From Blastobasis lacticolella (Eukaryota; Arthropoda; Insecta; Lepidoptera; Blastobasidae), in the NCBI GenBank assembly GCA_905147135.1, contig LR990048.1:5378563-5442562 (forward strand): a stretch of 64,000 nucleotides of DNA, in the 5' to 3' direction. The notes beneath the pieces were generated by a model that was not told the DNA's origin, searched no databases, and saw only the letters and a list, made by a program, of their open reading frames with translations. The position numbers and the translations under genes are program-made. The first letter of the stretch is position 1. Every line of letters begins with the position of its first letter. Shown one piece after another: positions 35,601 through 47,600 of this stretch.

Positions 35601-38600
35601 GCGATCTTGCTGCGATTGGTTTAAACTCAATTGCATCAAAATGGCGGCGTACAATCGGAGATAGGCGCTACCACTGCAGGTATTTATGTAGTCATTGACC
35701 GATTTGTGACGCCAGGAAGGCGATTCTAGCGCTGTGACATCTCAAAATCATCATTTGCTCATATAGAATTATGCCCCAGGAATATATGCACGTAACTATT
35801 ATCAAATCTGGTCAGGTTCCCCTGGTAGCAGGGTCACGGAGTTCAGCTGGCAGTCGCTCTATTGTAATTATTTGATCTGCCAAATCTTGGAACATTGTCA
35901 AACGGATACCGGGCCCTCGTGCGCGAGAGCACAACCGGGACATTAACGCCAAGATGATATAAAAAAATATCAATATAACCTGGATGCCTTCAAGGCTACA
36001 GTGAAAAGGTTGTCCCCAAGACGGGCATGCTCCATCTTCGGCCGCATCGTCACTTACCAACAGGTGAGATGGCGGTCAAATGCCTATCTTGTCCAGATGA
36101 ATATCCAGCCCCTAAATAAGGTTGTGGGCACGATTTGAATTTTGCAGTCTTGCTTTTTTAACGCAATTCCGATTTTTTTAGCTGGGACAAGTAGTACTTA
36201 TTGAGAGAGACGCTTTTAACGGGTCAGGTAAATTGCTGGCACCGTTCAGGTTCTTTTACTTTTACTTTTCTATACAACGTTAGCCTTGGATCTCAATTAG
36301 GGCTGTGGGCATGCTCATCGTGCCCAACGGTAGATCCGCGTTTGGCGGCCCAATAAAAAAAATGGTTTGAATCGATTCGCTCGAGGCTCGCTCACCTGTT
36401 GAGCGCCTCACACGTGAGGTGGGCGCAGAAGTGGGCGTAGGTGTGCCTCGGCGCGGGCGCGCAAGTGTTGAGGAGCGCGGCCAGCCCCAGCGGCTTGAGC
36501 CTGGCCAGGTGCTGGCGCCAGCGCTGGTCGTCGAACTCCACGCGGAACGGCGCGTTCTGGTCGTGAGTCAGGTCTAACACCTGACCAACCACAAGCGTTA
36601 TATCAACCACAACCAAGTGACTATTTTTAACATCCGACGAGCAGTAGGCTAGTTACGTAACTCTGTTGCCAACCATTCTCTGATATCAATGATTGAAATT
36701 GTTGTTTTTATTATTACATATCATCGATTTCATAGTTTCAGTTTATTGCAATAGAACGTTGTTAGCAACTGAGCCCATGAAATCGATGATACGAAAACTC
36801 ATATAATTGTTGGCAACAGCGTTATGTAATTAGGCTACAGGCCCAAAGGCCGGCACCGCATCCTTTCCCCTTAGGTTGCAGATGTCTTGGACGACGGTTG
36901 CCGCTCACCATCAGGTGGACTGTACGTTGGTGTGCCTCCCTATGCAATAAAAAAGGGTGTTATAAAGTTGACGTGTGTAGCTGTTTGTGTGGCTTTGTGT
37001 ATTATCTTTGGCATCGTAGCTCCCGAACGGATGGACCGGTTTGGATGCGGTTTTCTCCATTTGAAAGCTAGTCTCATCGAGATGGTTCTTAGCTTTGTTT
37101 CAGCGAAATATATTATGTATTTTAGAAAATAAATGAGCTTAAGTAAAATTGGCCGGGGGTTATTCGACATTTTCTGTCAGTTAGGTTAGTTAAAACATGG
37201 ACAAAAAGGATCACACATTGAAAGCCACAGGATGGTTTCAGAGGTAGAGATGGGTTGCGTAAAAGATGGCGAGATGGTTCCGACTGGACCGATACCGCTA
37301 AAACTTTAGACATGTGGAAATGATGTAATAGCAATTGCAAAGTTTTCTGTTTATCATTTGCACAAGTACAAGAACACCTCAGCCATAAGATTTGGCCGAA
37401 AGATATATTTCTTTTCGGTTTTTATATTGTGCACCCCGGGTTTTCGCGATTACAAATTTCATCAGTTGACGCAAATAAGACGCAAGGTCTGGTGTCAAAA
37501 TAAATAACTAATCATCGATTAATTATGACAGCAGTTGTGTCTATCCAAACGGATCTTACTTGTCAGTAGTGCCATCTGGTGGCCCTTATTTGCGTACCTC
37601 TACTATAGTGGATGGCTCCGGGATGGGCTTCGCGTCGCCTGGCTGGTCAGCTTGGCTTTGCGGGCCCATTGAACCTACTAGGCTCGTTTTGCTCGAGTTA
37701 TGAGAGCTCGGGCTCGAGTTTCGTAGGAAGAACACTTTCTCGGCGGTGGGATTCGGCCATGACAGTATGCCCTTCTTGTCTATGCAGCATAGTGCCTGGA
37801 ATAGTAAACGATGGCTCGTTATAGATTATTTAATTCATCATCACAGCCCGTAACAGTCCACTGCTGGACTTAGGGCCTCTCCCACAAAAGGGGAGGTTAT
37901 TGCCATAATCTCCACGCTTGGCAGGCGGGTTGGAGATCGTAGTGTATAAATATAACAATGGAAAATGCTGCTACCCATTTTCCAGACTACGGAGACTCTT
38001 GATTTTTGCCTCAAAAACATTAGTCGCCTTGTACGACACCCATGAGTGTAAGGTGGTGCTATTCAACTCTGCCGGCCCACACGGCCATTTTTAAATTATC
38101 ATATTAATATTTTTTGTATTGTTTTTAATGTATTTTATGGGTCTTTTGCCTGAATAAAGAAACATTAATTATATTTGGCGTTTGTTATTCGCTGCTGTAC
38201 GTAAAGGAAAATGTTACATTTGTTTTATTATTATAAACATTAAACAACAGTACTCGTGGCTTCGTCACGGCTGTAGTATATGTACTTGACTGTCAGTACC
38301 TAAACAAATCTGTGCAATAATTTTCCGGTCAACCAAATACAACCGGCGATCATAATTTCAAAATAACCTAGGAATGCGCGAGTATCAACCATCATAAGTT
38401 ATAAATAAAGCATTAATACTACTCAGCGCAACTTTTAAGTGATGAGTAATTATTATTACGGGATATTACTGTAAGAAAATACACATAGCGGTGCGAAGGA
38501 CAAATATTGTTCACCGATAAATTCATTTGGATAAATATTATGAATAAATACAATATTGATAAATAAAAACGTCACGACGTTTCAGTCTCTTGAGTCCCAG

Positions 38601-41600
38601 AGTCGTTAATATTGACACTGAGCACTAATATTGAGCACTGACAACAGAAAATGCTGCTACCTATTTTCTGGTATACGGAGATTACGGCTGGTCGTCATAA
38701 TATTTACAAGCTTTCCTTCGTTTGGAACTAGGTGGAGCTGTGTGAATTTGTCGAACCACATTAAAAAACCTCACAGAAGCGCACGAGACTAGCCCCAGTT
38801 ACACACGCCGATTTTATGCTATTTTCAAGCATGCCTTTGTCAAACTCCATTGTGATAAAAGCGCAATAATGTTTAGCATTATTTTTCAGCATGTCGAATA
38901 TTAGCATGTGTAACTGCGGCTGTTGGTATTTCTAGCGGCCATATCCTCTAGTTCGAGATTGGACTCCCTGCGTGCCTGAGTCGCTGGCCGATATCGAGCA
39001 GAACATAAGACATCCCCAAGGCGCGCTACTTAAGTGGTCCTCACTGCCAAGGACGTCCTAGACTACGGCTGGAAAATCGTGGTTTCACACTGGAGAACAC
39101 ATCTGCCTGCATCAACGGTCATCTGAGCTAGCAGTGTCCACGTTTCGGGTCTATAGGTCATAGTTGGTCGGACGGACGTTGTTACAATTTGAATTATCGG
39201 CGACGAAACAGTTATGTGACAAAGAAAACAAGAGAGAACTCACAGAAAGCGACCCCAGCACGTGCACAATGTTGGCCGTCCTCGCCACCATGTCCTCTCG
39301 ACCTAGGAGTACGTTGAAGAACGTGCGTCCGAGGGTCCGCAGCCCCTCAGCATTGAGGTTGGACTCGCTGAGCGCCTGGATGAGGGGGTCGCTGGCCTCC
39401 TCCGATATCGAGCACGACTTGGTACGCACGCACCGCTGACGTGTCTCCGAGAGCAGTTTGAACCTGAAAACCAGGCCAATTGTGTAGTTGAGATTAAGTT
39501 AGGGTCTTGTAGTAGTGGCGCGGCGTGGGAAATGGTTCGGTGTGGTGCGGTCCCGCATTTTTAAATGTTTTTGTTGAATTAAGAAATTAAATTATCGAAC
39601 GTCTTATGATACTAAAGTTTATAGCGTTATTAAATCTAATATTGATTGTTAAAATATGCAATCGGCTTGGTCATTTGAATTTCAGTCAAAATGGGAAATA
39701 TACCGCTAAGCGATAGATCGATATACCGTATAGAAATATACCACCAGGTGATAGGACTTTGTCAAGACTGAGGAGTCCGCCTGGATGAGCACCACCGCCT
39801 TATTTATTTCCACCGCCAAGCAACATTTGCTTGCACTGTTGTCTTTCGGTTTGAACGATAAGGTAGCAAGCGCAATTACAGGCGTGCGGCATTACATCTT
39901 AGTCCTCACAGTGACAACGCACCTGCGGTTCTGCATTTTTGTTTTCTGAAACGTTATGGGCGACAGTTACTGCTTACCATCAGGGGGGGTGTCTGCTCGT
40001 TAGTCACTGCGTAGAATAAAAAACCAACCCTTTCTATTCACGAGCGTTGCACAAGGCGACACGCCTAATGATTAAACGTAGGACCTGAGTAGAACATAAC
40101 CTAGACTTGTGTGTTTTACACTGCGAGTATGCGACCACCTCCTGCCAAGCGTGCAGATCATGGCAAACACCTCCACTAATGTAGCGGAGACTCTAGTCCA
40201 GCCGTGCACTGTCACGGGCTGTTGCTGATTATGATAATGATTGGTACATGCCTATTTAGATTGGTTATTTCTTATGGAAGTGTGTATGGAAAAAGTAGCA
40301 AAAGCATATGAAGCATCACAAAGTGGTGCAAATCTATCATAGATATGATGAGAGGTTTGACCTTTACTAGGCCGGAAGAAGCCGTGGTAGCTTTCAACTA
40401 GCACGTGAAAAACACGCCCTCAGACCAATGGTCCTCAATGTCCAAGAATGGTTTGGCCGAATGAAAAATTGTTTAAAATGTAATTGAGAATACTTAGAAA
40501 AGCAATTAAATAAATAAATAATAAATAAATATTCGTGGACAAATTCACACAGCGCCATCTAGCCCCAAACTAAGCAAAGCTTGTACTATGGGTGCTAGAT
40601 AACTGATATACTACTTAAATACTTTTTTAAATATATACTTATTATACATAGAACACCCAGACCCGTAACAGAAATTAAAATTCATCATTTAAATTTCTGC
40701 CCGGCCGGGAATCGAACCCGGGACCTCTTGCGTGGCAGATCGGCATGTTGACCATTGAACCACTCAGGTCGTCAAGGTCGTTAGTATATTAATTGGCAAG
40801 TAAATTGTATTAACGCAAAACATACAGTACGCACAATTCAATAAGCTTTAGTTTTAATCTTTTCCGCGGTGATATGTTTTTATAATTTAATATGTTGTAA
40901 ACAATGAAGAGGTCACGATGATTGGGTTACTCATTAAATTACACAGTAAGTAACCCCGATAATACTGGTATATTTTTGCTACAGAAAGTAGAGACTGAGA
41001 ATAGATTTCAAAGTTTAGGTATATGATACTGAGCAATTAAAACATGACTACGTTCATTTCTACCACAGTATAGCCACAAAATTCCAAAATAAATAAGTAG
41101 AAGTTTGTGGAATAAACGGAGTTGATACTGTGTTTAATTTTTTTATGTACCTACTAAAACATTTTTATATTTCTGAAAGTTATGGAGATAGGTAGCCCTA
41201 CCTATCAGTAAACTGAAGTAACGCCTTGGCCTGTGTGCCTGCCAAGCAAAGAGCCACAGACGTGGAGGAGGCTTGGCGCTGCCTTGATGGGCACCGGACG
41301 TGCGGCCATGGTCGTACAACGGACTTCGCCCGACCAATAGGAGACCTCAATACCGCCCGTCGCACGACCATGGTGCACAACCGTTTATCAATTAGAACAG
41401 CGCCGTCTAGCAGTGGAGTGATAATATGAATATGGGCTGTTGATGATGATGGATGACGAATGAAGATTGAGAAGACAGTGTTTCTTTCTGCAATTTGTAG
41501 CTCTACATAACTTGGCTTAACTAACTGGCGTGCGTATAGTACGGAGTACTACGCCTACTCTTATAATGCTTTTACGGAGTATATTGGGAGGTATCTACGT

Positions 41601-44600
41601 CTAGCTAAAGAATGGCAGCTTAGATTTTGAATTTTGACAAATGGACAACGCGTGTCCCCCAATTAGGGCGCGGCGTCAGCAAAAAGCCAGGGCAAAGGTC
41701 TACCTGGGGGTACGACTGCGAAAGGTACAGGGTTCGAACTCGTTTCTGCGTTATGGCATGGTAGGTATTATCCGCGTCACGAAATATGAGACCTGTCAAA
41801 TGGCAATAGAGGGGATTTCGCGCAGGTACACTCGCGCTCACAATCTAAATTGAAATCATAGACATCGGCATAAATATGTAAAATATTTAGTAAAATTTAC
41901 TATTCACTTCGCCGTGATTAGCGACGTTTTAGTTGCGGCCGCTGTACGTTTTTGTACCGCTTTGAAATTGTCGATTTAAATCATTGAAATCAGAGAATTG
42001 ATGGCAACAGAGTTACATAATTAGCATACAGGTGGTGGAACGAAGTATTTTTGCCTCCTACTTCTACAACAGAGGCGTCACTTTCAAGTGCATAGGTATG
42101 TTAGACGACCTGAGTGGTTCAATGGTCAACATGCCGGTCTGCCACGCAAGAGGTCCCGGGTTCGATTCCCGGCTGGGCAAAAATTGAAATGATGAATTTT
42201 AATTTCTGTTACGGGTCTGGGTGTTCTATGTATAATAAGTATGTATTTAAAAGTATATAAGTAGTTTATTAGTTATTTAGCACCCATAACACAAATTTTG
42301 CTTACTTTGGGGCTATATGGCGCTGTGTGAATTTGTCCACGATATTTATTTATTTAATTTATTTATGTTAGTACGTAATGTATAATTAAGCATATTAATA
42401 GTGTAGATTAATGTGAAAAAAGGATAGTTTTTGTGTGTACAAATTGTGTGTGTTATCTTCAATGAAGCGCTGAGTGATAAAACTTATAGATAAGACTGTT
42501 TATTCGTGTCTGTATATATTCATCAGCACACTTCGAAACTTATTTCCTGGTACTAGGACAAATTTTCAAATGGGTAATATTTAATCGACATAGGTTTCAA
42601 AATTAAATAAGGCCGATTTTTCAATCCTCAGATAAAACATATCAGTCCGATAAGTTATTGTGCGACTAAAATAAAATTGTCATTACTTCTTAAATAAGTG
42701 AAGGATTATAGTGTGATTTAATTTGGATGTATATTACTTTATCGGGCAGATAAGTTTTATCAGAGGATTGAAAAATCGGCCCTTAATTTAATTTAATAAA
42801 CAGAATTACTAAGTGAGCGACTAACCGCGAGTGACTATAAAACTATAACTGGCCATTCCAGCGGTTTTCACCCGCACGCAGTTCGGTCCGTCTATCCTAA
42901 TATATTTCACGATCAAAAGTTTTTCGCTATTCTAATGTCATAATCACAGCCCATAACAGTCCCCTGCAAGACTTAGGGCCTCTCACATGAAAGGGGAGGT
43001 TATTGCCATATTTTCCACGCTTGGTAGGGGGATTGGAGATTGCAGTATAACAATAGAAAACGCTGCTGCCCATTTTCCAGCCTACGGAGACTCTAGATCT
43101 TTTGCCTCGAAAATATTAGTCGCCTTGTACGACACCCACGAGTGGGTTGGTGTTATTCTGCTCTGTCGGACACCACACGGCTATTTCTAATGTAAGTATG
43201 GGAAATACAAGACATTTATCGTACAAAACCGAAACCGATCCAGAATGACTGTCGATAAACCGCTTACCTAGCCAACCCGTAGCAGTTGAGCGCGACCCAG
43301 CTCAGCGGGAATACGATCTGTAGCAGCGGCAGGGTCGCGGCGATGGTCTGCAGCAGATACACCTCGGTCCAGTGCGCGACGCCGGGCAAACGGTACGCGT
43401 GGCGCGCGAAACTCGCCACCACCACCACGCATATCACCAGCGGTAGGATTATGCCCTCCATTATCTTCACCGTGCACTGTGGAGGTGGGCGAGTGATGAT
43501 GAGATTAATTAGCCAATATCATTTTTCCCCGACAGCTTAGTTCCCATTCGCTTCTTTCCCCATTCCCGTTTATTTTCGTTCATGTAGATCACCACAAGTA
43601 TGTGCGCCCAATTAATTTACCCGTAACGTTATTTCTATTCCCGTTTTACCAGTAGCGTAATTTCCATTTGCGATTTCCCCCTTTCATGACTTTTGCTACA
43701 AGTGTCTTTTCTACTCTATTTTTCTTACGCAGATTGCCTCAGTCGAAATTACCAAGACAAGAGCTTGGACCTGGATATGGCCTATATCTCGGACCTGGGC
43801 CAGAACAACTATTAAGGGAAAAATTTGATTGGGTAATTAATCTATACAGTCTAGTCAAGTTTTGCGCGCGGCAAAAAAGCGAACTAACTTTAGTAGGAAG
43901 TTTACAACGGTCTCTCACTCAATAGGTGCTGGCGTATTTGCTAACCAGTTGGCGCCACTGGCGAGTAAGGTCTTCCCGCTGTCAGAGAATCGCGTTTTTA
44001 ATAGGCTAAAATACAAGTGACAACTTTGAGCGTATAATTTTGATCTTAGATTGCTCTCCAGCAAATACTCATTTAAGAAAGCTGTTCGTGAGTATTACCT
44101 CAATGATCTTTAGTGTTGGGGCTCACGAGTTTGTCTCCGATCTCCCCCATGTTTGACTGAGCTTCTGGTTTTGTCTCTCCTTTACTTGTGCAGTATATGT
44201 ATGGTTATCTATTCTTGCTATATTACCCACTCACTCACGTTTATTTTTAGCTTTATTATATTTATATTACTTATTTTCAGTTATCTATCTATTTATCTGT
44301 ACTGTTATCTCTGGTTCGGCTATAATTGCATTAACGGTTCCCCTCCTCCATCTTGTTTAGTAGCTTCTCTTGCACCGCCTTACTTTTTCTTTACCCTTTA
44401 TCTCCTGGTTGACTGGTAGATAAGGCTATTTTAGCTTTAAGTCCGCCTTATTTTGTGCATGAAGATTTAATAAATAAATAAATAGCATACCATTGCCAGT
44501 GGCGCCATTGTGTGGAGGGCTAGGCTGTATAGTGCGTTGCCTTTGATATACCTACGTATGACGGATGACGAACGACGACAGAAGGACAAGCTTTATTTTA

Positions 44601-47600
44601 TGGATAATAAAATATTAGATTAATTTAATAACTATTATCCTTGAGCATAATCCCACTTCCCATAATTTGTCTTCCCATGTTCTGAAAATCTGACTAAGGA
44701 CCAGCAGATTTTCAACCACGACTAGTTTACTTAGTAAGGTAAATAGTTAGAGGAAATTAAGCATTTACGAAAATCTAACATAATATTGGTCTTATTTTAT
44801 CCATTGTTTTCCTGTTTGTGTCGTAGCATGATAATAGTGTACAGTACAAAGAAAAATAGACGCTATACTTACAAGATAGCGTTGCTTCTCGAACACAGTG
44901 ATGGGCCTTGTGGTGGCGCGTTCCAGCGCCAGTTTCAAATTCTTCAAGTAAGGTGTCTCGCACATGACATACGCCTTGTTTTGGTGCGGGGCGCGCGTCC
45001 TCGGCTTGCTGAACTGCTCTTTTCGCTGTAAGTTTAGATTGGTCAGTTGTACCAAAGAACGTCTTCAGTGCTCATCTTAGGCTGACGCAGCATGAACGTA
45101 ATTTTTTGAGCTGTAAGTCCGGTAACTTTGGTCGCACAATGTATCTGTTAAACAAGTGTTTTTTTATGTAATACAGCAGACAAACAGGCATGCGGGCCAC
45201 CTGATGGAAAGTGGTCACCGCCGCCTATGGACATCAGCAACACCAGGGTGCTCCCAATGCGTTGCCCACCTCTGAGGAGACCTCTAATATAGCTCTTGAA
45301 CGATCCCATGTCATAGTCGCCTGTCGCCACTCCCTGAGCAAACAGGTGGAACGGTATCATCGGACCATATTAGCCGCTCAAAGCACATTGAATCACCAAT
45401 CCAAAAAAAATTTGGGATGAATCATCCGAGTGGTCAGTCCCGGCTTCTGCCAGAGTTCGCTTTCGTACTCATTCTTCTCCACTTCACACGGTCTTCGGCA
45501 TCCTCGCGTCGTAGGCCGTTGGCTCTCGCATCGGAGGCCTCCTCGAACTTATCTGGGATATCTCTCACGTCAAGGCTGTCACGGGTGTATTCGTTACATA
45601 CTCTATCGAGCCGTGTAACTCCGCACATCAACCGCATAATTTTCCGGCCTCTTTCATAAAGAAAATCCTTTATTAAGTGGACGCCTACTAGGTGACAGTA
45701 CTGTACAAAGTAATTGTTTTTATCGATTTATATTGAAGTGTGCTTTTAATATACTAAGTAAACATTATTTGATAAAATGAAAATCATAAATAATTACTCA
45801 TACGTATTAATAGTAATACCTAATTATAATTCTGTTTCTCGTACTGTTTGTGTTGTTAGTAGGTACCTAATATAAGTCTTTGTTTATAACTATTTAATAT
45901 GATTTATATTTTAACTCGTGTTTGAAGAAACAAACAAGTAGTATTGTGAACTACGAAGTAATTACCTGTTGATTAAAATGTGTTCATTAAATTTATTTGT
46001 ATAGAGTACCTACATAAAAATAAATTTAATTAATGATGTGCTCATAACATACAGGGTTATCCTCGCATGTGAACAAAATCGTGATTTTATATGAAACCGA
46101 ATGCAGCGTAAATTACGCGGCCGAAAATGGTGTCCTTTTCGATTCACAAAAATTCGCTCTTGTGCATACGGCATTGTAAAAAAATTGCGGTATGGTTTGT
46201 TTTCGTCTACATCACATCCACTACACGGTGCCGGTTTCGAATCCCCCTGCGGCCATGTACCAATCACGGTGTGAGGGAAAACATCGTGATGAAACCTGTA
46301 CATTCAGGCGACTGAATGTGTAACCATTAATCATTATCCAATCGGGTCAGGTTCCCCTGGTAGCAGGGTCACGGTGGTCAGATGGCACTCGCTCCACTGT
46401 AGTTATCTCATCCTGGATTTTGGTGTCAAGACGGACCCCGGGCCCTCGTGCGCGTGTGTACAATCTTAACACATTAACGCTAAGATGATGATAATTATTT
46501 ATTTATTTATTTAACTGTTTATTGTACACAATAATGATATACAGATAAATATAAAAGAACAAAAGACACAACAGGCAGAATTATTACCATAACCTCTACG
46601 CTTGATAGGCGAGTTGGGAGTCGTACTGCTGATGATGCTCCACAGAAAATTCTGCTGCCCAATATATGGTTCACAGTGGTAATAGATGGCCTGTCTTTAT
46701 TAAATTAGTTGCCTTTTACCACAACTGTCAATGGAGAGGTTGGTGCTACATTTTACTTAGCCGGACACTACACAAACTTCGTCATAATCATTGCCTTGGT
46801 TCATTTACAAATAACTCTGTAGATTCGATAAACGTTCCAAATACCCCTGATATTGCTAAGGTCTATAGACTACGGTTACTGCTCACCACCATATGGGCCG
46901 TCCGTACGCTTGTTTGCCACGATGGTGGCAATAAAAAAGTAAGACTTAACATAAAAAAATCACAGTCCAAAGCTAGACTGTGGACCATAATCTTCAGAAA
47001 TGATGAAAGCTTTTTTTAAAGCAACACTTTGTCACTACCTGAGATCCTGGCTGGAAGGTCTGCCCAAAGAAGAGTTCCGGGTCTTCGGGGCAGAGTCCGC
47101 GACAGTGCCCTGGAACCTCTTGTCCTGGTCGCAACACCACCACATCTCCCTCCACAAGCAGAGCCCATGGCAAATTCACTAGTTCCCCTGGCAATATAAA
47201 AATGTTTATTCATATTCTAATGAACGGATTTTTCATTCCACCATATTTCTTACAATTGGTTAAATGACCTTAGTTAATTTTTAAGGTGGTACAATTTTCA
47301 TACGATCGAACGGTTTCTTGAACGGTTTGACGTTTTTAATGTATGTTTGTGCAATTGGCCGTTAGTAAATGTATCCAATTGAGTGCGAAGTGCTATTCTA
47401 CATAACATGTATTCTAAATTCTCAAATCTCACTCACTCAAAAACAAAGCAATGAAAAAGAAAAATAATCACAAAACAACGCCTTATAGCAGTGACTTGCT
47501 GTTTTTTCGATGTAACGGCTTTTTATTTAATATAATTAACCTATACGCTAGGGCTTCTCCTGCGTGTAATGCCATTAATTAGTGCGTTTGGTATATGAAG

